Shown: one piece after another, positions 1 to 9,238 of the stretch | Numbering within the stretch: position 1 is the first letter of the stretch | Layout: each line of letters opens with the position of its first letter | Source: Streptomyces sp. NBC_01446 | GTDB lineage: Bacteria > Actinomycetota > Actinomycetes > Streptomycetales > Streptomycetaceae | Direction of reading: 5' to 3' | DNA: 64,000 nucleotides | NCBI RefSeq assembly: GCF_026340095.1 | Contig: NZ_JAPEPO010000001.1 | Span: forward strand, 3,688,501-3,752,500 | The notes under the pieces: generated by a model | Databases searched by the model: none | What the model was told of the DNA's origin: nothing | The model's input: only the letters and a program-made list of their open reading frames with translations | Made by a program: the position numbers and the translations under genes

Positions 1-92
1 GACGAACCGACGACCTGCATCAACACGACCACGGCAAGGACGGCCAGCACGATCCACATGACCGGCCCACGGAAGTATCGCTTCACGTCCAT
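1..92 (-). CDS. ftsH: ATP-dependent zinc metalloprotease FtsH, N-terminal fragment (cut by window edge)
   Basis: Only the first 30 or so residues are inside the window. They read MDVKRYFRGPVMWIVLAVL and then a run of hydrophobic residues, which is the first membrane anchor of FtsH. The AAA+ and zinc-protease domains lie beyond base 1. FtsH is a hexameric membrane protease that degrades unstable membrane and cytosolic proteins. I chose the ATG at 90-92 because it gives the usual actinobacterial N-terminus. An in-frame ATG at 126-128 adds 12 residues (MAGGTGRHRSVW) and cannot be excluded, since neither start has a good Shine-Dalgarno. It follows hpt in the same direction. Confidence 0.8.
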   Translation of the reverse strand, partial: MDVKRYFRGPVMWIVLAVLAVVVLMQVVGS

Positions 93-241
93 CCATACGG
101 AGCGATGCCGCCCCGTCCCTCCTGCCATAGTGAGTTTGATAAAGGCTGTTTTGAAGACTGTTCTTCGGACGGTACCCCAGCATTGTCACCCGAAGCCGCA
201 TGGGACGGCTGGGAATCTCGCCCACGCATGCTCCAACGGCG

Positions 242-261
242 GGGAACCCGCAAGGGTTCCC
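242..261 (-). terminator. small hairpin after hpt
   Basis: A perfect 8-bp stem (GGGAACCC / GGGTTCCC) with loop GCAA lies about 30 bases downstream of the hpt stop and upstream of ftsH. There is no T-tract, so it could be a weak terminator or attenuator between the two genes. Confidence 0.4.
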
Positions 262-289
262 GACCGTCTCACATGGCTTCCGCGACCGT

Positions 290-850
290 TCAGCCGCCGT
301 AGACGTGGGGAGCCAGAGTGCCGACGAACGGCAGGTTCCGGTACTTCTCCGCGTAGTCCAGGCCGTACCCGACGACGAACTCGTTCGGGATCTCGAACCC
401 GGTCCACTTCACGTCGATGGCCACCTTCGCCGCCTCCGGCTTGCGCAGCAGCGTGCAGACCTCGAGGCTCGCGGGCTCGCGGGTGCCGAGGTTGGTGAGC
501 AGCCACGACAGCGTGAGGCCGGAGTCGATGATGTCCTCGACGATCAGGACGTGCTTGCCCTTGATGTCGGTGTCGAGGTCCTTGAGGATCCGCACGACGC
601 CGGACGACTGGGTGCCCGCGCCGTACGAGGACACCGCCATCCAGTCCATCGTGACGGGGGTGGACAGCGCACGCGCCAGGTCCGCCATGACCATCACGGC
701 GCCCTTGAGGACACCGACGATCAGCAGGTCCTTGCCCGCGTATTCCGCATCGATCTTCGCGGCCAGCTCGGCCAGCTTCGCGTCGATCTCTTCCTTGGTG
801 ATGAGCACCGACTGAAGGTCGGTGCCCATGTCTTTCGCGTCCACCCGCAT
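290..850 (-). CDS. hpt: hypoxanthine phosphoribosyltransferase
   Basis: The protein (about 186 aa) transfers phosphoribose from PRPP to hypoxanthine or guanine in purine salvage. The PRPP-binding signature VLIVEDIIDSGLTLS is complete near residues 100-115, and the end GYGLDYAEKYRNLP is the usual purine-binding C-terminus. I placed the start at the ATG at 850 (MRVDAKDMGTD), the common actinobacterial N-terminus. Two in-frame GTGs upstream (853, 868) are possible. It lies 45 bases after tilS on the same strand. The tilS-hpt-ftsH order is widely conserved in bacteria, so one transcript is likely. Confidence 0.95.
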   Translation of the reverse strand: MRVDAKDMGTDLQSVLITKEEIDAKLAELAAKIDAEYAGKDLLIVGVLKGAVMVMADLARALSTPVTMDWMAVSSYGAGTQSSGVVRILKDLDTDIKGKHVLIVEDIIDSGLTLSWLLTNLGTREPASLEVCTLLRKPEAAKVAIDVKWTGFEIPNEFVVGYGLDYAEKYRNLPFVGTLAPHVYGG

Positions 851-895
851 CACTTTCGGTCGTCCCACCGGCCGCTGAAGGACTCGCGCCCCTCG

Positions 896-1918
896 TCAGC
901 CTTGCCGGATGACCAGTCTGCCACCCTGCCGCTGAGCCACGACCTTGCCGGGGAGGTTGATCTCCCCCTGACCGCGCCAACCGGTGATCAAACGGTCGAC
1001 CTCTTCGATGTGCCGGGCGAACAGAGCACCCGCCGGGGCGCCGGCCTCGATGGCCGCGCGGCGCAGTACACGGCGGCGTACGGCGGGGGGCAGCGCGAAG
1101 AGCTTGGCGCACTCCAGGAGGCCCGCGGGGTCCCGCACCATGGCCTCGGCCTGCGCGGCCCACGTGTCCAGGGCGTCGGCGTCGTCACGGGACAACTGGG
1201 CCGTACGGGCGAGCGCCTCGACGACGCCCTTGCCGAGCGCCTTCTCCAGGGCGGGCAGCCCCTCGTGGCGCAGCCGGGAGCGCGTGTACGCCGGATCGGT
1301 GTTGTGGGGGTCGTCCCAGACGGGCAGCGACTGGGCCATGCACGCCTTGCGGGCGGTCTGGCGGTCGACGTGCAGGAAGGGCCTGCGGTAACGGCCGTCG
1401 ACCCCCGAGGTCGCGGCCATGCCCGACAGGGAGCGGATGCCGGAGCCGCGGGCGAGGCCGAGCAGGACCGTCTCCGCCTGATCGTCGCGGGTGTGGCCGA
1501 GCAGGATCGCGGCGGCGCCGTGCTGGTCCGCGGCGGCGTCGAGCGCGGCGTATCTGGCGTCCCTGGCGGCGGCTTCGGGCCCGCCGTCGCGGCCGACGTG
1601 CACGGCCGCGGACTCGACGGGATCGAGGCGCAGGGCGGTGAGCCGCGCGACGACTTCGGCGGCGCGGAGATCGGAGCCGGGCTGCAGACCGTGGTCCACC
1701 GTCACGCCACCGGCGCGGATGCCGAGCTTGGGGGCCTCGAAGGCGAGGGCGGAGGCGAGTGCCATGGAGTCGGCGCCGCCGGAGCAGGCGACAAGCACCA
1801 GGGGCGGGGTGCGCGGGCCTTCTGGCACCGTGTGGGGGACGCTGAGGTCGTTGAGTACGTCGTGGAGTACGCGGCGGACCGCCAGGCGTATCGCCGCGAC
1901 CGCAGGATGGGGACCCAT
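896..1918 (-). CDS. tilS: tRNA(Ile)-lysidine synthetase
   Basis: An ATP-pyrophosphatase that attaches lysine to C34 of tRNA-Ile(CAU), which makes it read AUA. The PP-loop motif ACSGGADSMAL is near residues 44-54, and LLGHTRDDQAETVLLGL follows, as in the family. At 340 aa it is the length usual for actinobacteria, which lack the long C-terminal domain of the E. coli enzyme. The ATG at 1918 is preceded by GAAGGGA at suitable spacing. It sits between the zincin gene and hpt, all in one direction. Confidence 0.95.
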   Translation of the reverse strand: MGPHPAVAAIRLAVRRVLHDVLNDLSVPHTVPEGPRTPPLVLVACSGGADSMALASALAFEAPKLGIRAGGVTVDHGLQPGSDLRAAEVVARLTALRLDPVESAAVHVGRDGGPEAAARDARYAALDAAADQHGAAAILLGHTRDDQAETVLLGLARGSGIRSLSGMAATSGVDGRYRRPFLHVDRQTARKACMAQSLPVWDDPHNTDPAYTRSRLRHEGLPALEKALGKGVVEALARTAQLSRDDADALDTWAAQAEAMVRDPAGLLECAKLFALPPAVRRRVLRRAAIEAGAPAGALFARHIEEVDRLITGWRGQGEINLPGKVVAQRQGGRLVIRQG

Positions 1919-2133
1919 GTCCGGTTCCCTTCATGAAGTTTTCGGTGGGGGTGTGGCTCGGACTAGTCACTCAACAGTGACTCGGTGATTTCAGTCACCC
2001 AGAGTGTGTCGATCGTGACAGAGCCGAGCCATTCCCCGAGCATTGCACGCCTACCCACGGCCCACGGTCCCTCGGATGGGTGATTACGGGGGCGTTCTCC
2101 TGCCGTTGGCCGTATTTGTTTCACGACCCTGCC

Positions 2134-3276
2134 TTACGGTGCACCCTCAGACTTGCGGTGCACCCGCGCGACCCAGTCCGCCGGTTTGGCGATCTCCGCC
2201 TTGGTGGGGAGCGTGTTCGGCGATGTCCATACGCGATTGAATCCGTCCATACCCACCTCGTTCACCACGGCCCTGACGAACCGCTCGCCGTCGCGGTACT
2301 GGCGCAGCTTCGCGTCGAGGCCCAGGAGCTTGCGCAGCGCCAGGTCCAGGCGGGACGCACCCTTCTGACGGCGCTCCTTGAACTTCTCCCTGATCTCGGT
2401 CACCGACGGCACCACCGCGGGCCCGACCCCGTCCATCACGAAGTCCGCGTGCCCTTCGAGCAGCGACATCACGGCGGTGAGCCGGGCGAGGATCTCGCGC
2501 TGGGCCGGGGACTGCACGAGCTCGACCAGGGAGCGGCCCCCGTCGTCGCCCTCACCCTGCTCGCCCTCGGGGCGTGCGCCCGCCAGGGACTGAGCTGCCT
2601 CCCTGATGCGCTCCAGGAACGTCATCGGGTCGACGTCGGTCTCGGCGAGGAATGACTGGATCTCGCCCTCGAGGTGGTCGCGCAGCCAGGGCACGGCCGT
2701 GAACTGCGTGCGGTGCGTCTCCTCGTGCAGGCACACCCAGAGCCTGAAGTCGTGCGGATTCACGTCGAGTTCGCGCTCCACGTGCACGATGTTCGGCGCG
2801 ACGAGGAGCAGTCTTCCGCCGCCGTTCGGCGCGGCCGGCAGGTCCCGGGTGGCGGGGGCGAAGGTCTCGTACTGTCCGAGGACGCGGGAGGACAGGAACG
2901 ACAGCAGCATGCCGAGCTCGACGCCCGTGACCTTGCCGCCGACGGCGCCGAGGACCGCTCCGCCGGGGCCCGAGCCGCGCCGCTCCTCCATCTTGTCCAG
3001 GAGGGGCTTGAGAAGCTCCCTGAACCCCGCCACGTTCGCCCGGACCCAGCCGGGGCGGTCGACGACGAGGACAGGCGTGTCGTGCGCCTCCTCGGTGGAC
3101 ATCCGCGTGAAGCCGCGGACGTGTTCCTCGGAGGCCTTGGCGTGCCGGCGCAGTTCCGCGACGATCGCCCGCGCCTCGTCCCGGGTCACCTCCGGACCCG
3201 GCCGCACGAGTCGGGTCGCGGTCGCCACCGCGAGATTCCAGTCGACCATCCCAGAAGCACCACCGATGCTCGTCAT
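2134..3276 (-). CDS. zinc-dependent metalloprotease of the DUF2342 (F420-associated) family
   Basis: A 380-aa protein with the zincin-like sequence CLHEETHRTQF (about residues 180-190), an HExxH helix as found in DUF2342 proteins. The same section continues VPWLRDHLEGEIQSFL, and a second conserved segment LEGHADFVMDGVG follows near residue 275 and probably supplies further zinc or catalytic residues. The physiological substrate is unknown to me. The ATG at 3276 has no Shine-Dalgarno but lies 6 bases after a TACGGT box, so the mRNA may be leaderless. An internal ATG at 3249 (MVDWNLAV) is an alternative. Downstream in the same direction are tilS, hpt and ftsH. Confidence 0.85.
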   Translation of the reverse strand: MTSIGGASGMVDWNLAVATATRLVRPGPEVTRDEARAIVAELRRHAKASEEHVRGFTRMSTEEAHDTPVLVVDRPGWVRANVAGFRELLKPLLDKMEERRGSGPGGAVLGAVGGKVTGVELGMLLSFLSSRVLGQYETFAPATRDLPAAPNGGGRLLLVAPNIVHVERELDVNPHDFRLWVCLHEETHRTQFTAVPWLRDHLEGEIQSFLAETDVDPMTFLERIREAAQSLAGARPEGEQGEGDDGGRSLVELVQSPAQREILARLTAVMSLLEGHADFVMDGVGPAVVPSVTEIREKFKERRQKGASRLDLALRKLLGLDAKLRQYRDGERFVRAVVNEVGMDGFNRVWTSPNTLPTKAEIAKPADWVARVHRKSEGAP

Positions 3277-3391
3277 GCGTCAACCGTACGTGCTCGGGTC
3301 CTGGTGCACAGGGGCTTGGCCCCGGACAGCGCCCCGGTTGTGCCCCTTAGGGGACACGGCCGTGACGGGCGGGGCCGGGGTGCGGGGCGGG

Positions 3392-4879
3392 TCAGCGGCA
3401 GCCGCAGTTCGCGACCGTCGACGCAAGCCGGTCCAGGGCCGCCTGAGCCTGTCCCGGGTTCACGGTGCCGTCCGTCATGAACGCGAAGACCAGAAGCCGA
3501 CCGTCCGCGTCGACGACCGTTCCGGCCAGCGTGTTCACCCCGGTCAGCGTGCCGGTCTTGGCCCGTACGAGGCCGATGCCCGCCGCGTCGGCCGCGTCGG
3601 TGTACCGCTTGCTCAGCGTGCCCGTGAAGCCGGCGACGGGCAGTCCGGTGAGGACCGGACGCAGCCCGGGGCGCTCGCGTTCGACGGCGCGCGCGAGGAC
3701 CTGGGTGAGCAGGTCGGCGGAGACCTTGTCGGCGCGGTCGAGGCCGCTGCCGTCCGCGAAGTGGCTTCCGGAGAGCGGGAGTCGGAGCTTGTCCAGCTCC
3801 TTGCGGATCGCCGCGCCCCCGCCGTCGAAGCTCGCGGCCTCGTCCTTGGCGAGCGCCACCTGGCGGGCCAGGGCCTCCGCGATGTCGTTGTCACTGTGCG
3901 TCAGCATGCGTTCGACCAGGGCCGACACGGGCGGCGACGACACCTTGGCCAGTTTCTCGGCGTCGCCCGACGCCTTGGCCGGGCCCGGCTCGCCCTTCGT
4001 CTTGATGCCGCGGTCGTGCAGCAGATCCGCGAACTTCCGCGCGGCGGCGGCCGCCGGGTCGGACTCGCGGGGCGCCGGGCCGCTCGACGAGTCGTCCATG
4101 CGCGCCTCGTCGGCCATGAGGGCGCTGACCGGCGCGATGTTCTCGTTGGGCCCGATGGGGTGCAGGAGCGGCCCCGAGTAGAGCGAGGTGTCGTACGAGA
4201 GCGTGATCTCGTCCGTGTCCCGGTCCTTCAGTTCCTTGGCGGTGGCGTCGGCGAGGGCGCGCAGGCTCGCGTTCGGTCCGGCGTCCTTGCGGGCGGTGAG
4301 CGTGGGGTCGCCGCCGCCGACGAGGACGACCTCGTGCGCCGACGAGTCGGGCTCGATGACGGTCTTCGTGTCGATGCGGTGGTCGGATCCCGGCATCGAC
4401 AGGGCGGCGACCGCCGTGGCGAGCTTGGTGGTCGACGCGGGCGTCAGGGCGTCGCCGGAGCTCTTGCCGTACAGCCGCTCGCCGGTGGCCGCGTCGACGA
4501 CGGCCGCGGTGCGCCGCTTGCCGAGGGCCGGGTCGTTCAGGAGAGGGTCGAGCACGTGGGCGAGCGCGCGCTTGGTGGGGCCGGGGACCGAGCCGCCCGG
4601 CGCCGCGAGGACGGCACGGGCGCTCGGGGCGGCGTCCGGCTCGTCGGAGCGCCCGTCGCGGCCGTGATCTGTGCCACCCCCGGCCTCCTGGGACACAGCC
4701 CGGCGCGCCTCCGCCGTACGCTGACCGCTGGAGTCCCACGGACCGGCCGAGGCCACCGCCACGGCCGAGAGCGCCAGGCCCAGGGTGGCAGCGCCCGCTG
4801 TGAGCTGCCAGGTCTTGACCTTCGTAAGCATCTTCACTGCCTGTGAAACTGCCTGCGAAGCCTTGAGCTCGGGCACCAC
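3392..4879 (-). CDS. dacB: D-alanyl-D-alanine carboxypeptidase/endopeptidase (PBP4 type, S13)
   Basis: A secreted serine peptidase that trims the peptide side chains of peptidoglycan. All three active-site motifs are present: STTK in TPASTTKLATAVAAL, SDN in THSDNDIAEAL, and KTG in RAKTGTLTGV. The N-terminus has a membrane segment (QLTAGAATLGLALSAVAVAS) that serves as signal or anchor, followed by a charged linker. I chose the GTG at 4879 because AAAGGGG lies about 7 bases upstream. An ATG at 4921 would add 14 residues and an internal ATG at 4831 would remove 16. It is divergent from ppa with a short shared promoter region. Confidence 0.92.
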   Translation of the reverse strand: MVPELKASQAVSQAVKMLTKVKTWQLTAGAATLGLALSAVAVASAGPWDSSGQRTAEARRAVSQEAGGGTDHGRDGRSDEPDAAPSARAVLAAPGGSVPGPTKRALAHVLDPLLNDPALGKRRTAAVVDAATGERLYGKSSGDALTPASTTKLATAVAALSMPGSDHRIDTKTVIEPDSSAHEVVLVGGGDPTLTARKDAGPNASLRALADATAKELKDRDTDEITLSYDTSLYSGPLLHPIGPNENIAPVSALMADEARMDDSSSGPAPRESDPAAAAARKFADLLHDRGIKTKGEPGPAKASGDAEKLAKVSSPPVSALVERMLTHSDNDIAEALARQVALAKDEAASFDGGGAAIRKELDKLRLPLSGSHFADGSGLDRADKVSADLLTQVLARAVERERPGLRPVLTGLPVAGFTGTLSKRYTDAADAAGIGLVRAKTGTLTGVNTLAGTVVDADGRLLVFAFMTDGTVNPGQAQAALDRLASTVANCGCR

Positions 4880-4962
4880 GGACCAGCCCCTTTCGCGATC
4901 ACACACCTGCGTGAGGGACACTTAACCACCAGTCGTATGTGTTGATCATGGAGGAGCCACCG

Positions 4963-5454
4963 GTGGAGTTCGACGTCACGATCGAGATTCCGAAGGGTTC
5001 GCGGAACAAGTACGAGGTGGACCACGAGACCGGTCGGATCCGCCTGGACCGTCGACTCTTCACCTCGACCAGCTACCCGGCCGACTACGGATTCGTCGAG
5101 AACACGCTCGGTGAGGACGGGGACCCGCTGGACGCGCTGGTCATCCTGGAGGAGCCGACCTTCCCCGGCTGCCTCATCAAGTGCCGCGCCATCGGCATGT
5201 TCCGGATGACGGACGAGGCCGGCGGTGACGACAAGCTGCTGTGCGTCCCCGCCTCGGACCCCCGCGTGGAGCACCTGCGCGACATTCACCACGTGTCCGA
5301 GTTCGACCGCCTGGAGATCCAGCACTTCTTCGAGGTCTACAAGGACCTGGAGCCCGGCAAGTCCGTCGAGGGTGCCGACTGGGTCGGCCGCACCGAGGCC
5401 GAGGCCGAGATCGAGCGGTCCTACAAGCGCTTCAAGGACGAGGGCGGTCACTGA
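4963..5454 (+). CDS. ppa: inorganic pyrophosphatase, soluble family I
   Basis: Hydrolyses pyrophosphate to phosphate and pulls biosynthetic reactions forward. The 163-aa protein has the metal-binding signature DEDGDPLDALV-like stretch (GEDGDPLDALVILEEP) and the family N-terminus VEFDVTIEIPKGSRNKYEV. Length and sequence fit the small hexameric bacterial enzyme. The GTG at 4963 is chosen because GGAGGAG lies 6 bases before it; an in-frame start at 4939 adds 8 residues that do not look conserved. It is divergent from dacB. Confidence 0.97.
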   Translation: MEFDVTIEIPKGSRNKYEVDHETGRIRLDRRLFTSTSYPADYGFVENTLGEDGDPLDALVILEEPTFPGCLIKCRAIGMFRMTDEAGGDDKLLCVPASDPRVEHLRDIHHVSEFDRLEIQHFFEVYKDLEPGKSVEGADWVGRTEAEAEIERSYKRFKDEGGH

Positions 5455-5573
5455 CCTCCCCCGCCACGCACGGGCCGTCCGACTCCTCCGGGGGTGGGGC
5501 GGCCCGTTCGCGTATCTGTGCTCATACTGAGGCGTACCGGGAGGTGCGCAGGCGTCATACGAAGGGCGAGTTG

Positions 5574-7241
5574 GTGACGGAGCGGGAGCCGGAGGCGGCC
5601 GAAGACCGCAAACCGCAGTCGGACGAGGCACGCAGCGCCTTCACCCCACCGCAAGGGGTGGTACCGCAGGCCCCGGCGCCCGAGCAGGACGAGTCACAGA
5701 CGACGTCCGAGTTCGCGATCCCGGACGGGCTCAGCACCCCGGCCGCCGCACCCGCCGACTCCAGCGGTTCGGCCTTCACTCCCCCGCAGACCTACAGCTC
5801 TCGGTACCCACCGCCCGCGTTCACACCCGCGCACGGCATCCCCATGGTCAAGCTGACCAAGGAGGCGCCCTGGCAGGACCGGATGCGCACGATGCTGCGC
5901 ATGCCGGTCGCCGAACGCCCCGCGGCCGAGCCCGTGCAGAAGCACGACGACGAGGGCCCGGCCGTTCCGCGCGTCCTCGACCTGACCCTGCGCATCGGCG
6001 AGCTGCTCCTCGCGGGCGGTGAGGGCGCCGAGGACGTGGAGGCGGCGATGTTCGCCGTGTGCCGCTCCTACGGCCTCGACCGGTGCGAGCCGACGGTGAC
6101 GTTCACGCTGCTCTCGATCTCGTACCAGCCGTCGCTGGTCGACGACCCGGTGACCGCGTCACGGACCGTGCGGCGGCGCGGCACCGACTACACGCGCCTC
6201 GCGGCCGTGTTCCAGCTGGTGTACGACATCAGCGACGAAGAGGTCGACGTCTCCCTGGAGGAGGCCTACCGGCGTCTCGCCGAGATCCGCCGCAACCGCC
6301 ACCCCTACCCCGGCTGGGTGCTCTCCGCGGCCACCGGGCTCCTGGCGGGCGGCGCCTCGATCCTCGTCGGCGGTGACCTCATCGTCTTCGTCGCGGCGGC
6401 GCTCGGCGCGATCCTCGGCGACCGGCTGGCCTGGCTGTGCGCGGGCCGCGGGCTGCCGGAGTTCTACCAGTTCACCGTCGCCGCGATGCCGCCCGCCGCC
6501 ATAGGGATCCTGCTGACCCTCGCGCACAACCTCGTGGACGTACGAGCCTCCGCGGTGATCACCGGTGGGCTGTTCGCGCTGCTGCCGGGGCGGGCCCTCG
6601 TGGCGGGCGTGCAGGACGGACTGACCGGCTACTACATCACCGCGGCCGCGCGCCTGCTCGAAGTCATGTACTTCTTCGTCGGCATCGTCATCGGCGTCCT
6701 GATCGTGCTCTATCTCGGCGTCCAGCTGCACGCGCAGCTGAACCCGGAGGCGGCCCTCCAGGTCCTCGACCGCCCCTACTGGCAGATCGCGGCCTCGATG
6801 GCGCTCTCGCTCGCCTTCGCCATCCTGCTCCAGCAGGAACGCTCCACCGTGCTCGCGGTGACGCTGAACGGCGGTGTGGCGTGGGTCGTGTACGGGGCCA
6901 TGCACGTCGTCGGCGGGATCTCGCCGGTCGCCTCCACCGCGGCGGCGGCCGGGCTCGTCGGCCTGTTCGGGCAGCTCTTCTCGCGCTACCGGTTCGCGTC
7001 CGCGCTGCCGTACGTGACGGCGGCGATCGGGCCGCTGCTGCCGGGTTCCGCGACGTACTTCGGGCTGCTGGCCATCGCGCAGAACGATGTGGACGCGGGC
7101 CTGGTGTCGCTGACGAAGGCGGCGGCTCTCGCCATGGCCATCGCGATCGGGGTGAACCTCGGGTCCGAGATCGCGCGGCTGTTCCTGCGCTCGCCCGGCG
7201 CGGCGGGGCGCCGGGCGGCGAAGCGGACCCGAGGGTTCTAG
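5574..7241 (+). CDS. threonine/serine exporter family membrane protein (ThrE type)
   Basis: About 555 aa. The first 130 residues are rich in Pro, Ala, Ser and charge and look disordered. They are followed by the cytoplasmic ThrE domain (RVLDLTLRIGELLLAGGEGAEDVE) with its conserved GEGAEDVE-type segment, and then about ten membrane helices (for example GWVLSAATGLLAGGASILVGG and a long C-terminal half). ThrE of Corynebacterium exports threonine and serine by proton antiport. The same activity here is inferred from the fold. The GTG at 5574 follows GAAGGG at 7 bases. It lies 119 bases after ppa, in the same direction. Confidence 0.88.
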   Translation: MTEREPEAAEDRKPQSDEARSAFTPPQGVVPQAPAPEQDESQTTSEFAIPDGLSTPAAAPADSSGSAFTPPQTYSSRYPPPAFTPAHGIPMVKLTKEAPWQDRMRTMLRMPVAERPAAEPVQKHDDEGPAVPRVLDLTLRIGELLLAGGEGAEDVEAAMFAVCRSYGLDRCEPTVTFTLLSISYQPSLVDDPVTASRTVRRRGTDYTRLAAVFQLVYDISDEEVDVSLEEAYRRLAEIRRNRHPYPGWVLSAATGLLAGGASILVGGDLIVFVAAALGAILGDRLAWLCAGRGLPEFYQFTVAAMPPAAIGILLTLAHNLVDVRASAVITGGLFALLPGRALVAGVQDGLTGYYITAAARLLEVMYFFVGIVIGVLIVLYLGVQLHAQLNPEAALQVLDRPYWQIAASMALSLAFAILLQQERSTVLAVTLNGGVAWVVYGAMHVVGGISPVASTAAAAGLVGLFGQLFSRYRFASALPYVTAAIGPLLPGSATYFGLLAIAQNDVDAGLVSLTKAAALAMAIAIGVNLGSEIARLFLRSPGAAGRRAAKRTRGF

Positions 7242-7266
7242 GACGCCGCGGAGGCGCCCTGGCGGT

Positions 7267-7959
7267 CTAGCGCTTCGCGTGGCGGCCGCGCTGACCCTGC
7301 GGCGGCGTCTGCGGCTGGGGCATCGCCGCCTGGGCCTTCTTCGACTTGCTGCGCGCCCTCAGGAACTCGATCGCGATGGGGACCACCGAGACGAGGACGA
7401 TCAGGATCAGGATCGCCTCGATGTTCTTGTGGACGAACTCGATGTTGCCGAGCCAGGAGCCGAGGAGTGTGACACCCGCGCCCCAGAGCACGCCGCCGAT
7501 GATGTTGAACGTGATGAACGAGCGGTACTTCATGCCGCTGACGCCCGCGATGATCGGCGTGAACGTGCGGACGATGGGCACGAAGCGGGCCAGGACCAGG
7601 GACTTCGGGCCGTACTTCTCGAAGAACTCGTGGGCCTTGACCACGTTCTCCTGCTTGAAGAGGCGGGAGTCCGGGCGGTTGAACAGCGAGGGGCCGACCT
7701 TCTTGCCGAAGAGGTAACCCGCCTGGTCACCGAGGATCGCGGCGACGCAGATCAGGCCGACGGCGCCCCACAGGGGGAAGTCCAGCGTGCCGGCGGTGAT
7801 CAGCAGTCCGCAGGTGAAGAGCAGGGAGTCGCCCGGCAGGAAGAAGCCGATGAGCAGGCCGGACTCCGCGAACACGATCAGGAGCAGGCCCCAGATGCCG
7901 AACGTGTTGAGCAGGTGGTCCGGGTCCAGCCAGCTTGGTCCGAGAGCAAGCGTCGTCAC
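7267..7959 (-). CDS. DedA family membrane protein
   Basis: 230 aa. The family signatures are visible: ESGLLIGFFLPGDSLLF near residues 30-46, GDQAGYLFGKKVG near 75-87, and the conserved arginine/proline segment ARFVPIVRTFTPIIAG near 115-130. There are about five membrane segments and a basic tail ending RGRHAKR. DedA proteins act in membrane homeostasis, and some flip undecaprenyl phosphate or phospholipids. No specific lipid can be assigned here. I chose GTG 7959, which has AGGAGT 8 bases upstream; the longer frame reaches 8061 without a conserved sequence. It converges on the thrE-like gene with 25 bases between the stops. Confidence 0.9.
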   Translation of the reverse strand: MTTLALGPSWLDPDHLLNTFGIWGLLLIVFAESGLLIGFFLPGDSLLFTCGLLITAGTLDFPLWGAVGLICVAAILGDQAGYLFGKKVGPSLFNRPDSRLFKQENVVKAHEFFEKYGPKSLVLARFVPIVRTFTPIIAGVSGMKYRSFITFNIIGGVLWGAGVTLLGSWLGNIEFVHKNIEAILILIVLVSVVPIAIEFLRARSKSKKAQAAMPQPQTPPQGQRGRHAKR

Positions 7960-8090
7960 GGTTCCGGACTCCTGAGGGGTGGTGAAGCGAGGGCAATGGC
8001 GATGCAAAGTTATCAACGCCGGATGACGGCGCCAGGTTCCAGCGGCCCTCCCAGGATGCACGGTGCGTCAACTGTGGCAAACCTGTGTGT

Positions 8091-8456
8091 ATGGGTATCG
8101 AAGACTACGGCGGCGGCCAGAATCCGCAGACGGATGTGCTCGTCGTCACCACGAACGACGTGCCGGGCTACCGGGTGGAGAAGGTGATCGGCGAGGTCTT
8201 CGGCCTCACCGTCCGCTCCAGGCACCTGGGCAGCCAGATCGGCGCCGGACTCAAATCGATGATCGGCGGCGAGCTGAAGGGCCTCACCAAGACGCTGGTG
8301 GAGACCCGCAACCAGGCGATGGAACGGCTCGTCGAGCAGGCCCGCTCCCGCGGCGCCAACGGGGTGCTGATGTTCCGCTTCGACGTCACCGAGGCGGCGG
8401 ACGTGGGCACCGAGGTGTGCGCGTACGGCACGGCCGTGGTGATCGCACCGCGGTAG
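8091..8456 (+). CDS. YbjQ family (UPF0145) protein
   Basis: 121 aa with the family features: an N-terminal TDVLVVTTNDVPGYRVEKVIG, a central QIGAGLKSMIGGELKG, and the ending ARSRGANGVLMFRFDVTEA. YbjQ proteins form ring-like oligomers of unknown role. The ATG at 8091 is preferred; GTG 8085 adds two residues. Neither has a clear ribosome binding site. It is divergent from the dedA gene and convergent with the TipA-like gene, whose stop is 6 bases away. Confidence 0.85.
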   Translation: MGIEDYGGGQNPQTDVLVVTTNDVPGYRVEKVIGEVFGLTVRSRHLGSQIGAGLKSMIGGELKGLTKTLVETRNQAMERLVEQARSRGANGVLMFRFDVTEAADVGTEVCAYGTAVVIAPR

Positions 8457-8461
8457 GGCGG

Positions 8462-9220
8462 CTACACGTTGCGCACGGCGTTGGCGAGGATCGCCTCCCG
8501 CAGGAAGGCGGCCACGCCCTCCCGGTCCTTGTCGAGGTTGCGCCGGTAGCGCTCGTCCGCGACGAACATCTCACCGAGAGCGGTCTGGATCTCGTAGGTG
8601 CACTCGTAGTGGAACCGGCAGATCTGCTGCCGGTGCTCCTCCGCGAGATCCATCGCGGCCCCGGACCCGGGCTCCTCGCCCGAGTCCATGACGGCGATGA
8701 GGCGGCGCATCCAGTCGTCGTTCGCCTCCTTGATCCGCAGCCAGTCCTCCTTCGTGTACGAGGCGGCCTTGCGCTGCGACTCGGCGTAGGCCTCGGTGTG
8801 GCCCCAGCGCTCCTGGACCTCGTCGGCGTACTGCTCGGGGTCGTGGTCGCCGAAGACCTCGAACTTCTCCTCGGGCGCGAGATCGATGCCCATCTTGCGT
8901 GCCTCCATGGCGATTTGGACGGCGGCGGCCATCTTCTGGAGCTTGCCGATCCGGGCGGTCAGCAGCTCGTACTGGCGGCGCAGATGCGCGCGCGGGTCCG
9001 CTTCCGGGTCGTCGAGAAGGGCCGCGACCTCGTCGAGAGGGAAGCCGAGCTCCCGGTAGAACAGGATCTGCTGGAGCCGGTCCAGGTCGGCGTCGCTGTA
9101 GCGCCGATGACCCGCGTGGCTACGCCCGACCGGCGCCAGCAGGCCGATCTCGTCGTAGTGGTGCAACGTGCGCACCGTGACGCCGGCGAACCCGGCGACC
9201 TGCCCCACGGAGTAGCTCAC
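8462..9220 (-). CDS. MerR-family regulator with TipAS antibiotic-recognition domain
   Basis: 252 aa from GTG 9220. The N-terminal MerR helix-turn-helix is plain (YSVGQVAGFAGVTVRTLHHYDE), followed by the dimer coiled coil and a C-terminal TipAS domain (EEKFEVFGDHDPEQYADEVQERWG). TipA of S. lividans binds thiopeptides covalently and then activates its own promoter. I see no cysteine in the C-terminal half, so covalent thiopeptide capture as in TipA is doubtful. The GTG at 9220 sits after GGGGAGGAG. The open frame continues upstream through a 12-bp DNA repeat that would encode KDSD units; I treat that part as leader, not protein. Confidence 0.9.
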   Translation of the reverse strand: MSYSVGQVAGFAGVTVRTLHHYDEIGLLAPVGRSHAGHRRYSDADLDRLQQILFYRELGFPLDEVAALLDDPEADPRAHLRRQYELLTARIGKLQKMAAAVQIAMEARKMGIDLAPEEKFEVFGDHDPEQYADEVQERWGHTEAYAESQRKAASYTKEDWLRIKEANDDWMRRLIAVMDSGEEPGSGAAMDLAEEHRQQICRFHYECTYEIQTALGEMFVADERYRRNLDKDREGVAAFLREAILANAVRNV

Positions 9221-9238
9221 GGCTCCTCCCCTCTCCCT